Of a stretch of 64,000 bases of DNA, positions 48,041 to 61,339 are shown piece after piece. Position 1 is the first letter of the stretch; each line of letters starts with the position of its first letter. Both the position numbers and the translations under genes were made by a program. The stretch comes from Fratercula arctica (Eukaryota; Chordata; Aves; Charadriiformes; Alcidae): NCBI GenBank assembly GCA_947846985.1, contig CANTUZ010000006.1, forward strand, positions 44,623,707 to 44,687,706, read 5' to 3'. The notes below the pieces were generated by a model. That model did not search any database. It saw only the letters and a list, made by a program, of their open reading frames with translations, and was not told where the DNA came from.

Positions 48041-51000
48041 TGTTGTATTTCTCTTCCATCTGACCTCATTCACTTTACATCAGAGATTTCCCAGTCAGCT
48101 GCGTGGTGTCAGCTGAATACATAACATTTCATTTAAAAACTGAGGATCAAGATAGTTCTTTGAAAGAATGTAGTATCGTATACAAAGATGACATAAAAAG
48201 ATAATGACTAATAAAAATAACACCTGGAAATTTCCTTGTAGCCGTAGAATAGTTCACGTCTTTCCAACATCTGTAGAAAAAAGCCTGGGGAAAGGTTTTG
48301 TCAACATGAAGCCAAGGCAAAAATAAGTGACCAACAATATTTAATTCTCTTATAATATTTTCCTGGTATGTCATGTGATGTGATGGGAAATCACTTCTGC
48401 TCCACAGATCTCAGTTATAGTAAATACGATTAAAATCTCAAGAAAACTAAGACCATGAATTTATTGAGGAGGTGGTGTGAAAGAGGGGCCCTGAGCACCC
48501 GCTGCTGCCCATTTGCCTGGCTGCTGTGGCAAGTCCCTGTGCAAGTTCGGGACTTAGAGCGGCATCGGCAAACTGCCCTGGCCTGGGCAAGGTGGAGGCT
48601 GTGCCTCCGAAAGTTCATTTTGAAATAACCACATGTAAACATCCTACAAGGTTTATGTGTAGTTGTTGTAATTGCGGCCCATGATTTCCCCTGCATGTGC
48701 TTGACAGCTCTATGGCAGCAGATGAATCTTCCTTGTCTCCTCCAAACATTTTGCTAATTGAACAAAATCTGATCTTAAAATATTTAAGAAGACTTTATCT
48801 TGCATGAGCTGAAGCTATTCCTGTAGTAACTTTATTTGCTTCTTTTTTTGAGTTACAATGAAGACAGATTTGATCACAGAAGTCTAATCAATCTATGGCA
48901 CCTAAGCAATTTCACTTCATAAATGCAAAGTTCAGAATTACTGAAATTCATCACTTTTTTCTCTCATTAATACTAGAAGAAGAAAACAGTCTTCTTTAGC
49001 ATAGTCTAATAATATTTTATCTAATGAAGAATACTCATGTCTCATTTATTTCTGCAAGATTCCTTACCCTTTAAATAGCTTGTAGCGTTTTTTATTATTG
49101 TTATTTTAAGAACCAGGCCTTATCCATCATGCATTCTTGTCCTCTTTGAAATGAGGCAGCCTTGGTGATACAAGATGTGTATAATCAAGATGCATATAGG
49201 GAGAGAGTTGGAAGTCTAAGGTATTCAGTAGTAGCTGTTTAGTATTTGAAGAAGCTGTATGCTCAAATTTTATAAATATGTTACTTAAATCAAGCAAACC
49301 CAACCCTCGAGCAGAGGAGGGCAGAGAACATTAAATCTTGTGCTACTGAAGAGTCAACTTCTGTTTTTAATGGGCTTTAATTTATTACTGTAAATATTGG
49401 CAGAGCGTTTTCTTGGTGGCACTGACAAATACTCAGACTGAGCAGCTGCAAGGGGGAGTGAGCAAGCGTGCTCCGGCTCTTTCCACAGTCTGCAGCTCAC
49501 CAGTAGACCCCATTTTATGCACGTTGTTACAGGAGCACCTAATGGGCTGAAGGGATCAGTCTCTACCAAAAGGGCCACCTCTCCCAATGGCAGCATGTGG
49601 GTAGGGCCATTTGACCAAGCTGCACACGTGACACCACTGCAGATGGTGCTGTTCTGCAAAGGGGATCTCCATCACATCTGTATTGAGAATACATAGTTCG
49701 ATAATACATAGTTCAATAATTCTTGCCTGTGTCTTTACTACAAAGATGGTTTTTGCAAGGACAAAAGGCAAGAGCCAAGGCTGGTGAAAGGTGGTTTTGG
49801 TGCTGAAGTCCATGCAGAAAGGTCCTCTCTACACATTGCTTTGCAGGAAACAACTCTCAGCTTTGGATTTGGTCTGGCACACTTTCTAGTTGGTGTTGAG
49901 AGATACTGCTCTGAAATGCAGTAGTTTTGTTTGCTTTTTCTGCCTTTTGAAATGTCGGGGTGACTGTGTGGTGTTTCATCTTCCCATAAATTTAATTTAC
50001 TGCTTTCACTGACTGCCTACAGTAGATTTCCAAGAAGACAACTAATGTGACTTCAGTCAGTTTGCATACAGTATTTCACTAGCCATTATGTGTAGCTTAT
50101 GATTTAATCCATTTTAAACTCTTCCTGTAAGTACTTATATTTTTCACTTAATTGTATCCGTTTGATCCTCAGCAGTCCTTCAGGAGACAAAGTTATTGGG
50201 CCATTATCTAGCCATGAAGCATTGATTTGTGCTATATAAAGAATGTATGGATCTTGCTCTTTTAAAAGTGTGAAGACCTCTTTGTACTTGGTCTTGTAAA
50301 TGGGAGACTACTTTTCCCTTTGTGACCTTCTGTCTGAAATTTGTCCAGATCACTACTTTATTTCTGTTTGGTGATATGCTGTTTATTACACACTTATAAA
50401 TGGCATTTGCATTTTTCTTCATGACCTTTCAATTCTGATATTTATAGTCTAATGAAGTGACATGCCTAAAACTAGAACAGAAGAGCTATTTACAGGAGGT
50501 ATTTGGATTTTGTTCAGTAAACCATTTTGTTAAAGTGGAGTTGCCAGTTGATACGATCAAGGGAACTGGCACAACAGCCGACTGGGTAAGCATTTCTAAA
50601 GGTCAGTGACAGCAAACAGTGTCTCTTCAGCACCATCAGATGTAGCAGTGTGACCTACGCGGCCAGCTCGGTTGCAATGAAAAGTCTGGAGTGTCAAGAA
50701 TTGTTACGGCCTCCTGGTTAAGTGATTGAGCTCACAGCCCAGATAAATCCACCGCTTGGATGCATTCCCTGCATACAATGCATTTCCTGGGACACTCAAC
50801 ATCTTTGTTGCAGTTAGAAAAATTAGAAGGTGCATTTTGACCTTTTGTAGAACAAATGTGGAATATTATTTGTATCGATTGATGCCTAGAGAATTGATGT
50901 GAGGATGAGGTTATGGCAGAAGTCCCATCTTTTAAACGTTTGTGACCAACTGGGCCACTCTAGATCCGATCGTGGGAGCAATGTACTGCACGTGCATGTG

Positions 51001-53360
51001 ATGTCTGCTGGTGGTTATGGCAGGAGAGTGGAGGACAGAAGAAATGCTGTTGGTGGGCTTAAATACACTTTAAAATCACCCTGAAAAATTAACGTGAATT
51101 CTGTATGCCAGTTCTCGTGTCCACATTTATCTTAGCCCCATGATAATGTGAAGGCTTTTAAAACAATTCAGATACCAAACTGCTAATGAAATCAATTGAT
51201 GATTTTAAATACTGGGTGCATGCGTTTGGGGGAAGATCTTTACTTTTCCTGTGTGTCTGAGTAGTGCTCTTTATAATGATGATTGAGGTTCTGTGATCCA
51301 CCATAGTACCAATGATAATTGCTGAAATCACTGTAAAATCTTACATAAAGTTGGTATGTTTTAAGTTACCAGTTAGTGCTGGAGAGTTTGAGATTAACCA
51401 TTAACCCTTTTCCTGCAAGGTATGTGCTACTACCATAAAATCCTCAATGCAGTTCATAAGGAAAAATGGGAAACAATGTTTTTTTTTATTGAGTCATTGC
51501 AAGCCAATGGTCTGCACATTTTTTACTCCATATCTAATAGCTTAAACATTCATTTACTGGAGGAGATTCTTGCAAGGAGGTTCACACAAGGAGGTGAAAA
51601 AAGAAATCTACTGCTCTGTGAATTCAGTAAAATGACAGAAAAAGTGCTCCAGAAGTCATTGCAGGTCTTATTTCTGTTCAGATTTAAATGGAAACCATAG
51701 TTGAGCTGCAGAGCTGTTGAGAAACTGCCTAATTGCCAAGGAGTTGATGATGTGCTATGGGAACAGGGTGCCACAGGATATTAAAAATAAGGCCTTTGCT
51801 TTCCCCTCAACTCTATGTGAGGTTACATGAGGAAGGAGAAAAACAGAGGAGAGAGTGGCAGTATTTCCCCCCCCCCATTTGTCTAAGGATATCTGTAGTC
51901 TGTCATCTGGATTACATTTGTCTGGGCTCGTTGGAGTGTTGATGGCCAACAGCTGTGAACTCCTGCATGGGGAAGGTGGGTAGGGTTTGACTCATGGGGA
52001 GGATAGCGCTTTTCAAGGACTGTCTTGTTTAGTTTAAGAATCTTTCCTTTTGGTCAGCTATAGGTAAACAGCATACAAGTCAGATGGATCAATAATCACT
52101 GATTCTTTTGTTGCATCTGTGGAAACCACTAGAGAAGCAGCTGAAAAGTTTGGTACTGTATGAGCAGCAATGACATCTGTTGAAGCTTTGTGTGTGCTTC
52201 AAAACTGAGGTGTTGGTATCACGTGAGTCTTTATTTGCTATCTGTTAACATCCTTGTGTCAGAAAGTATAATTTTGCTAAGGAAAAAGGGAGCAATGAAC
52301 TCAATGCACTTAAGACCTCCCCAGTGGCTTGATTCATGGTACGTTTTGCTGGAAATTGCTCTTGGGGAAGTACCTGGGGGCTTTGCATGCCATGGCCGTG
52401 TGTGCACCATGTGCACACAACCCCAAGTCAATTAGAGAAAATGAGCACGAAAAAGAGAATGTGGGATGCCCTTCCCATAAGGGCAACATGTCCTCCCACT
52501 GAACATGTGGAGCGGAGTGGGAATCATGTTGAGCCTTGGTTTAGGTGAGAACTGGATGATTAGCACAAGCACAGAGGAAATTGCAACTTTCCTGAGAGGT
52601 GCATTTGACTACTCAATTCTTATGGTCTTTTGTATATAATATTTGGTGTATGTGATTAGATTATAGGGCTAAATTTTGTTTATGCCAAATTTTAGGAGTT
52701 CATAGAAGCTCAACTGATACGTTTTAAATAGTCTTTCTCATACATCCAGGTTTTTGCTAATTGCTTCTGTCTTACCTCAGTTCTGCTTGCAAAAGCTTGG
52801 TGTGCTAAAGTTTACCCAAATATCAGTGCAACTTAAAACTGGTTTTACATTTGGTGCAACAATCTGAGGAGATCAAACCTTGTACGTTCTCTCTGAAACC
52901 ACAGAGGTGTCCTTAGCTGAGAAATTGCATTTACTGCAAATTTAACAATTTAAAGGGAAATGCAGGATGTCTATTAGTGAACTAGAAAGGGAAAGAGATC
53001 TAAGGTTTTCAGTAGGGGATTTCCCCATGATTCAGATGAGTATTTTGCAGACAGAAGGGAAATGCAGCAGAAACAGATGGATCTGTGATTGGTAAAGAGC
53101 TTGATGCAAAATCTGCATTGACGTTTTATTTGTCTCAAGAAATCACTGGTGTGTCATTATGGAGTAAGATGTCTGCTGCAAAGACTCGTTCTGCTATAGT
53201 GAAATGTAAATGGATGTATATTATGTTTTAAAACTTGTTACAAGATCAGTGATACTCTAACTTCAGGAAAAAAAATCTTGTTTGAGAGTTTTTCTGAATA
53301 AAGTATGTTTAAAAAAACATTATTAAGACAGGATTTGAGCCTGTTTCAACTGATGACATG
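48041..53360. other. Unique non-coding sequence
   Basis: No gene supported. It contains a GC-rich pocket at about 48480-48620, a 15-bp tandem duplication at 49688-49717 and a C-run near 51868-51877. Otherwise nothing recognisable. Confidence 0.55.
49688..49717. repeat. 15-bp tandem duplication
   Basis: AATACATAGTTCGAT is followed directly by AATACATAGTTCAAT (14/15). A local duplication with no known role. Confidence 0.75.
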
Positions 53361-53363
53361 AAT

Positions 53364-53767
53364 AATAGAATCACAGAATTGTTAGGGTTGGAAGGGACCA
53401 TAAAGATCATCTAGTTCCAATCCCCCTGCCCTGGGCAGGGACACCTCCCACTAGATCAGGTTGCTCAGAGCCCCATCCAGTCTGACCTTAAAAACTTCCA
53501 GGGATGGGGCTTCCACCACCTCTCTGGGCAACCTGTTTCAGTGTCTCACCACTCTCATGGTGAAGAACTTCTTCCTAACGTCCAATCTGAATCGACCCAT
53601 CTCTAGTTTTAATCCATTCCCTCTAGTCCTACCATTACCCGACATCTTAAAAAAATCCCTCACCAGCTTTCCTGTAGGCCCCCTTAGGATACTGGTAGGC
53701 CACTATAAGGTCTCCTCGGAGCCTTCTTTTCTCCAGGCTGAACAACCCCAACTCTCTCAGTCTGAAT
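53364..53767 (-). mobile_element. CR1 LINE, 5'-truncated, minus strand
   Basis: In the plus reading it starts with the inverted tail (AATAGAATCACAGAAT, i.e. ATTCTGTG then ATTCTATT on the element strand) and 'GGTTGGAAGGGACCATAAAG'. Next come 'CCCTGCCCTGGGCAGGGACA', the inverted CCAGGGATGGGGCTTCCACC block, 'TGAAGAACTTCTTCCTAACG' and 'TTTTCTCCAGGCTGAACAAC' near the truncated 5' end. This is the same CR1 3' region as the 9455-9825 copy, in opposite orientation and slightly longer. The 147-codon plus-strand frame at 53461-53904 is antisense to it and not a gene. Short internal A insertions show it is decayed. Confidence 0.93.
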
Positions 53768-53769
53768 AT

Positions 53770-56455
53770 GCTGAAGAAGTCCACTTCAGCCAACACTGGG
53801 CCTTTGTATGTGTATTCTACTGCAAATATCTTAAAATTAGTGGGTGTCTGTCTGAATTCTTGTCACTTCTTGTCATTTCTAATGAGAAAGTATTTACTAA
53901 ATAATGTATTTGTAGTGACCTCACATCTGATATGGTACAATATGCCAGCAATTCTGGAGGAATGCTCTATTGATTACTGATTATTAGTTATTGATTACTT
54001 AAATGTGACACTGAGAACATCACTTTCTGAAATAGAAACAGCAAAGTAAAGCTTCTTCTAAGCCCATTCCCATAGCAGTATTTCACAAGAAACTGAATGG
54101 AGAAGGGAGCTGCAAAGCAATGACTATACGTGTAACCTTCTTAGTAGGCCATTACTGACAGTTAGGTCTAGTAAAAGCACTGTCTAAATGAAGGCGAGCA
54201 ATACATGAATGTGGTGGAAGAAACAATCCCTGTCCTGCGGTGCTAATTGTTACAGTGGGCGGCAGGATAGGAATACGCAAGAGAAAGCCCCTCCTGGATG
54301 GCTAAATTTATGGGTATGGGCATAACCCTAATAAAGTAAAAAGATGAGCGGTACAAAGTAGAGATGCATTATGTGGAAGGGCATCTTCAGCACTATTGCC
54401 TGTGAAAAACGTGGAAAAACATTTATATCAAGAGAAGGTTTAAGCTGCAGCAGGCAGGGCTGGGTATTTTCATCATTACCCACGTTACCTCCCTATCCTG
54501 CTTTCATTTTGTATTTTATATTTGAGGAATTGAGCTCTTGAGAGGTGCGAGTGTGGTTTCCGGGGTCTTGCAAAGGGCTCCTTCACCCCACATTGCCTGA
54601 TCCTGCCTGCCTTCCCAGCCCATCTGCCTCTGCATGTGTGTGCGGATGCTGCCCAGCAGTACCTGAGCTGCTCCGGAGTCAGGAGAGCAGGAACAGTAAT
54701 TGAAGGAAAGGGCTCTTGGGGCCTCCTGAGATTGATGGGAGTGCTCAGCTGTAGCTTGTTACTAATTAACACTTGCCACAAATCTTTTGATTGTCTCTTA
54801 CGGGCTCTTGAGCGTTACAACCCTTCGCGGCCATTTATTCCTCTGCCTCGTACCTCTGTGTTAATATTCAGCAAATCCATTTGCTAGTCTCTTGTGAATG
54901 TTCTGCCCAAAGCACACTAGACTTGGAGGTTTGTTTAAGTCATTATGAGTGATACTACGATTAATATTTCTTCTACTGAGATGGCACCTAGAAGCCACAG
55001 TCACAGTTAATCCTCCCTTGAGTTAGACATGGGCACTATTTCAAGCTAATGCAGTCTGCAAGACTTAGTACATTAATATTAATTCCCCTGTTGGTCGTAT
55101 GGACCATTGGGGCATACACACCCAGTACACGTTCCAGTTAAGGATGGGAATGACAAAGGGAAAATTAAATAGTCCCTGTGATACCTTGAACTGATTTGTG
55201 CAGGTAATTACTTGTACAATCCTTTGTTCTTCTCATCCTTCAGTTCAGTCCGTGCCCAGGTCCCATGAGAGCCACATGTGTCCTGCCCTCTGCGTGCCAC
55301 TGCCGCCAGTCGCTTATTTTCAGAACTAACCTGTTGTCATTCCTGCAGTCTGTGCTTTCTTCATCTGTTTTTAGAATGTGAATTTAGGTGTTCTGGTAGT
55401 GTGAGAGATGGATAATGGCTGTGTTTGTTCTGTTTTGATTAAACTGCATCACAGGGCAATTTAAAAATATTAGCAATATTTCTAGGCATGCACATTATTC
55501 CAAATACATTATGATAAGTTATTCATATTTAATGTATTAATCATACCCACGTACAGGCATGTCAATAAAGTGAATCATCTTTTTATTAAAAGGGATATTA
55601 CATTGTTTTCTTCCTACTTTGCCCTTATCACAAATTTTGAGGAATGTTCATTGCACAGTTTAGATCAGACGGGGGATTGACTGGGAACTGAGACTTCGTG
55701 TGCTTTTGGACTAAACTCATTTTATTCCATTGCAGAGTTTCTCTGTTTGGTTCTTCAGTAGAAAACAGCTCATAATAAAAAACCATCACTGCTGATTTGG
55801 TCCCACCATTCCTGAAACTGATGTTTTCTGGCTAAAGTCTGTCATTTTGATCCACCTGCCTTGCTCAATGGCTTTGTACCATACAGATCTCATAAGCAAT
55901 GCCTATGTCTGCTACCAATACATATGCTCCTTTTCCAAGTCATAGCACACTATTTTCTGCATGCCAAATCCTTTATACTCCTAAATTTGTAATGAATGTT
56001 GCTGCGTTTTTTTCTAGGTTGCTCTTTTTTATCTAGTCTGTTTTCATTTAGTACACAGTGCAAACGTGTCTTCTAACTGTAGCTAAACTCTAGCTGACAG
56101 CATCTTATGGTAATGTGACAAATAATAAGACCACTTTGTTATCAAAAAAATAATTTAAGCTACATAAGGAAGAATTCATTATGATCTCTTATGAAAGCAA
56201 TAAGAAAAGGAAGACAACATTTCATAAGGCCTCATGCAGTTAACCTTACAGCACAATCGAACTATGAGTAAATGATGCCATAAAATAAGCCTTGCAATCC
56301 TTAACTGCTTAATTAACACTGTATTTTAAAACAGAATCTTAATATAAGATGTTGCTAAGCACCAGAGAGATTCACCTGAGATAAAATTTAGGTGAGTGAA
56401 GTAATTTCTGATGTGTTTACAACAGACCTTGTGTCAGCCTTTCCTACAGCCATTA
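53770..56455. other. Unique non-coding sequence
   Basis: No gene supported. It holds a TGATTA-word cluster at 53970-54000. The blocks 55440-55600 and 56090-56340 are AT-rich but complex, with many homeodomain-like TAAT words. Confidence 0.5.
56090..56340. promoter_or_regulatory. Candidate conserved regulatory element
   Basis: Complex AT-rich block with spaced words such as 'GGTAATGTGACAAATAATAA', 'TTCATTATGATC', 'TGAGTAAATGATGCC' and 'CTTAATTAACACTG'. It is free of simple repeats. Motif texture only; it could equally be neutral sequence. Confidence 0.22.
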
Positions 56456-56459
56456 TTAG

Positions 56460-56860
56460 AAGGATTAGATTTGGCTCCCGATGCCGCCAGCTTCTGCGGG
56501 GGCTTAGGGACACGGTGGGGCAGGACATGCCAAAAACTATGTTGCGAGCCTGAGGCAGGGCAGAGGGGTGCCTCCATAGCCTTTCACTGAGACACTTCAC
56601 TGCTGTCCCCATCAGGATGGTTTGTCAGAGCAGCGTGGAACGTGGCCAGCCCCCTGAGACCCCCACGAGCTGCTGGGGCCCTACTTCGGCAAGGGCTAAG
56701 CTCACAAGTTCGCCATTTCTCTGCAAAGCACCCCTTGAGACAGTCTGGGATCGCAGGGTGGACCTGAGCTGGGTGACAGCATTTTTCCTCTGTGCCACGC
56801 TCCTCTGGAGGCGTCGGTCGTCGTTTCATCCCCTTCCCGGTGACTCACAGGAGCTGTAAA
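56460..56860. other. GC-rich pocket with CpG cluster
   Basis: About 400 bp clearly richer in GC and CpG than its surroundings, including GCGTCGGTCGTCG near 56812-56824 and CpGs scattered from 56480. Frames open on both strands (plus 56617-56859, minus 56584-56829) show no family resemblance. Candidates are a small CpG island, an old GC-rich repeat or an unrecognised exon. The sequence does not separate these. Confidence 0.4.
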
Positions 56861-57194
56861 TCTGATCGCTAATTGAGGGCACTTTTAAAATGCGGTCGTA
56901 GGGTTGGGGTCAGGGGGGAAGCCAAACAACTGCTGCTGCTGAGACATATAATGGTATGTGCTCAATGGTAGCCTGGGCTGCAGAGCTGCTGCCCTCCCAG
57001 GTCATTTGTCTGGACGAGTGATATTGTCAGCATGGAACTGTGCAGATATTTTTAGGTGAATATTCATTTATTTATCTGCTGTGCCGCTATGGGACAGTAT
57101 CCACAGTGACCCAGTGACAGACCCATTAGCACCTGAGCGGGGAGAAGAAGTACGTAGGTAAATTGTCTTCAAGTGTGGAGTGGTGTGTTGTGAA

Positions 57195-57285
57195 GCTTAA
57201 TTAATTAATGTTTGTAAAGTGCTATGGGATCTTTTCATAAAAGGAGCTCTGTGTGTCTGTGCTTTTATTATTGTATTTCTATAAC
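57195..57285 (+). repeat. Decayed L3/CR1-type LINE tail
   Basis: TTTGTAAAGTGCTATGGGAT followed by CTTTTCATAAAAGGAGCTCT and then TTTTATTATTGTATTTC fits the remembered ancient LINE tail 'TGTAAAGCGCTTTGAGATCC...GGATGAAAGGCGCTATA...TATTATTA'. Only the 3' end is recognisable. The assignment is from memory of ancient amniote repeats. Confidence 0.5.
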
Positions 57286-57289
57286 CCTG

Positions 57290-58270
57290 CAGTGATGCTA
57301 GTACTAAGCCAGAATTGAATGAAGCATTATGGCTTGGAAGGGCTGCATAATACAGGACAGAAACAAGTTATACTTTCTTTTTTTTTTTTTTTTTCCTCTT
57401 CTCTAGATATAGTTTCTACCACTGTAGGCAGTCCAGGGCATGGTGAAGCACTAAGGGACTGCAAAAAAGAGCATCAGTCTGTATTAAAGCAGTTGCATTT
57501 TATGATGTTCCTATTCAGTAGATACAGTTCCTAAGTGACACAAAGTCATACATCAACTTCATTAACTTCTGTGGCAGATTAGTTATAATCTATGGATTTA
57601 TAGGTGACACTTTCACAGATGGTGACTCTGATGGAATATTCTTTTGACTGATGATTTGTCATCTGAAATTAAGCAAATAAATTAGCTATAAATTTTATAT
57701 GAAAGTGAAATGCAGCTGTAATAGCAATAGGATGCATATGCCCAAATATAGGTGTATAGACCTTGCAAAAATAAATACGAAGTAACAAATTCAACAGTGT
57801 AGTTTAGACTGTCATTTCACCAATTGCTCTGTGTTTGCTGCAATTCCTGGTTGTTCAAGCCATTTATGAAATAATGACTTACTTGAGGGTTAAAGGGTTG
57901 TTGCAGAAAATAGACCTCTCTTTTTATTTTTTTTTTTATTTATTTATAATAGCAAAATCATTACAGACTTGTAATGGACCAAATTTACTTTCCCTTGTAC
58001 TAGAAATTCCAGAAGATTTTTTGGTACCGATCCTAGTGCACACTTAAACCATGAAATAGTTTTGCAGCCTGGCATTCCCTTCCTGCTCTGTGAATAGCTA
58101 CCACGGGAGCTCACCGGGCCGGTGGCTGCGCAAAGGCTCAGGCTCTACCTGCCTGTCTCCAGGGACAGTCTATAGACCCGATGAGCGGATTATGTGGGGA
58201 AATGCAACTCCGCTTCTTATTCCAGTTTCTCTTATTGAGGCAGTTCTGTTTAAAAAGAATGGATTTATAT
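57290..58270. other. Unique non-coding sequence with T tracts
   Basis: T17 at 57378-57394 and a T-rich stretch around 57919-57945. Otherwise nothing recognisable. Confidence 0.55.
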
Positions 58271-58279
58271 CAGGTAAAA

Positions 58280-58345
58280 CTATGCTAGCAGTTAGAGCTC
58301 TATTAAGGAACACAGAAGCTGTAGGTTCAAGTATTTGGGAATCCC
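58280..58345 (+). repeat. Possible tRNA-derived SINE remnant
   Basis: GCTAGCAGTTAGAGCTC (58284-58300) resembles a polymerase III A box (TAGC..AGTTAGAGC). GGTTCAAGT (58324-58332) resembles a B box and lies at about the tRNA-like distance. The middle, with AACACAGAAGCTGTAGGTTC, is also in keeping with old amniote tRNA-SINE sequence. No acceptor stem or cloverleaf pairing supports a functional tRNA. It is an old remnant at best. Confidence 0.4.
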
Positions 58346-58349
58346 TGAA

Positions 58350-61335
58350 CTATAGGCAAGGTCCAAATTGTCGTGTCTTCTCTTCCACGTGTGCCTGTAT
58401 AGCTGGGTACATCAGAAATTCTCTAAAAGGCCGCTGTAAACATGAAAACTCCACAAACTAACAAGGAGCCCAAGAAGGAGCGTTGCTTCTCTAACAAGTC
58501 CCTTGCTCTCTGTCTGCCACAAAGGCTTCTCGTGGACACACAGTTGAGGCCAAAATAAAAGAACACTAGTAATATCATAATGTTTTTCTGCAACTGCACA
58601 GTACTCCCCATAAATTGATGATGGGGGGTGCGTGTGTGAAAAAGAGTATGAAATCCTACATTTTCCTTTGACTGTGTGAAACTTACAGAAGTCACAGCCT
58701 GATGCTAAAATTATTTTTCTTACAGTTTAAAAATGAATTTTCTCCCATGTTGCTCTTGGAAACACATTCAAAAGGAAAATGTTTGGATGGAAGACTTTAC
58801 AAATAATTATTTGTTTTCCTGAAAGGCACACTATGCAATCTAAGCAAATAGAAATAGCAATCCTGAAATAGCAAGTATTGTTTCTATTTGTGCTGCTTCA
58901 TCAGCTAAACCACTTTATGATACTGTTTCTTTATCAGAGAGACATTTAAATCAAGGAAATGATTTTTAATACTAGGACAGAAATTAATTTCATGCATCTG
59001 CTAGCAAATGCCTGCTATCGAGAACTGAGTAAACAAACATTTGCACATCTGCTCCTACTGTATGAAAACAGAATCTCAAAATATAAAGGAAGTTAGGCTT
59101 TGCTTTTTAAATTTTTCAATAATGTACTTTGCCATTTAAAATCTTGCAAAGTACAATAGAAGTACAGAACATATGTTTATATCTAGAGTGAGGTAGAAAA
59201 ATGTCCCTGATGAGGATAGCATGAACCTTTGGTAGGAGCTATTGCTTTTTAGTTTAGTATATTAGTATTTCAGTTCAGTATTTGAGCAAGTCCGAGTCCT
59301 GCACCTGCTGTTACTGGTAGAATTGTCTCCAAGGATGCTCCCCATCTTTCTTTCAAGCAGTTGAGTAGTAAAAGCTGAGGCAGAAAGTCAGTGTTGGTCA
59401 GGCTGCTCTCGTTATTTGAAATGTCATGTTGCTCTACTTTTATAAAGGCTGCTGCTTTGTTTGCTCTTCGCCTTTGACAAGCTGTAGCCATAAAGCGGGC
59501 TAATTCCTGGGGTAGGAAGGCAGAGGAGCTTCTGCTGCTCAAAACAAGAGTGAGGTATAAGCAGCAGGTTTGCACTCTTCCTCTTCTGAACATTTTAGGA
59601 CCTTTCTAGGTTTTTCTGTGACTGTTGTGGACATCTTTTGAGTGCAATAAGGGTATCATGTGAGCAGGATCATACTGAGAAATATTAGTGTGTACTGATG
59701 TAAAGTCATGTATAGCAGGTTCTTCTTTACTATTTTACACTCTTTCATAAAATACAGGGTGTTGACATTAAGCTTTGGGAGCATCAGTCCTCCCCAGGAA
59801 GCTGTGTAGCACTACTTAGCATTAACCATCACCCAACAAGTGTGCTGGAAAATTCTACTTTACTGATTTAAATAGAAAAAGTTAATGCCAAGACTCCCCA
59901 TAATAAATCAAATCTTGTAAGTGGCATGATTCCTTAGGAGCCTGACAGTGGGACAGCTCGTCACTACGGCTGATGGTCCAGCCCACCATGAGTTGTATGT
60001 TGGTCCATGCTTGTCTTGTCCCACCGGCTCCTTGTCCTGCTGCCCACCTGAGCCAAGCCAACCTCTGACAAAGAGCATCTGTGCTGAGAAGGGAAAGAAG
60101 TTAAGGGCTTTTTGCATATATGTGACAAATAGAAATCAGTGTTAGACAGTGTGTCAACATGCCATCTGTCTGGTACCTGAGCTGTATGAGGTTGAGAGAA
60201 TAGAGAACAATTACTCAGCAGATAAAAATGCTTTTATGCCAGTGTGGATGAAGGAAGACAGAAAATCAGATGGGTGAGTCTGAAGCTGGTGTCAGGGCTT
60301 AGACCTTTAATTTTCTAGATGTAAGTAATAATCTCGTTAGACAAGACAGACTAAATACAGTAGTTAATCTCTTGAGAGCGCTGAGTGCTGTTGGCTAAAA
60401 GGACTCATGTGTTGGTAAGTCTTGGCTTTAACCTAACTGACTCTGTTTGCTTTCTCAAGTGTCAGATGATACATGCTACACTTTAGGGTACGTGACAGAG
60501 TGGGAAATGGTCTCCGGAAAGCTTTGCATATATGCTTATGCACTGTGTACTGATTAGAAAATAAATATCCTTCAGCTGTAGCTTTACTGCTACAGAGTAT
60601 TTTGGATGGTGTTTGTATTCCATGAATAGCTGTAGAGGCACCAGAAAAGATGTGAATGTTTATATAGGAAGGATTGTGCTAGACATCTGATTATGCGCTA
60701 TAAATAGAGATTGAAATATGTTTTAAGTAGTCTGTCCAAGGCATCATCTGAATCATTCATAAATACTCATATGCAATACTAACATAATAACATATTTTAT
60801 TTCTGAGAGTGACTGGGAGTTGACAGTGACCTCAGGCTGAAGTTGCCTAGATCTGGCTCCTTGCGACATGTCCCAAAAAAATCCTAACAAAGAACTCTGA
60901 TCTTGTTCATCCAATCAAGCTGAAGAGCAAATAAAGCCTTTGTGGCAGTAGTTGTACATAATTAGCTGTGATCTCCTGGGTACAGTCCACCATTTAATGG
61001 AAGTGCTAAAATAAAAGTAAGAAAAAAACCCCACCTCAAATCTAAGCTAACTTAAAATGTTAAAGGTGATATTGTTTTTATATCTTCAAAAACACAGAGG
61101 AGGAAGGTTAGGGGGTATGATTTATTATTTTAAGAATAATACTGATGCTTTTTAAGTTGTACTCAGAAATTCTCCTGGTGTTCTTGTTTTTCTGTTGATC
61201 TGCATGCCTTAATATAAAGCATCACACAAGGTAAATAATGTATCAGAGGTCTCATTTGCCCAAGCTGCTCTTCAGTACATAAGAAAGCAGGCAGCTAGAG
61301 TATTTTGTTTGCCCGTTAACTGCAGTAGGAACAAT
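58350..61335. other. Unique non-coding sequence
   Basis: No gene, RNA or transposon recognised. Confidence 0.55.
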
Positions 61336-61339
61336 CCTA

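Noticed and set aside
53461..53904. Longest frame in the window (147 codons, plus strand)
   Set aside because: It is antisense to a recognisable CR1 element for most of its length, and the frame exists because of the repeat.
58284..58340. Functional tRNA gene
   Set aside because: A- and B-box-like words are present, but no acceptor, anticodon or T-stem pairing could be drawn. Better explained as a SINE relic.
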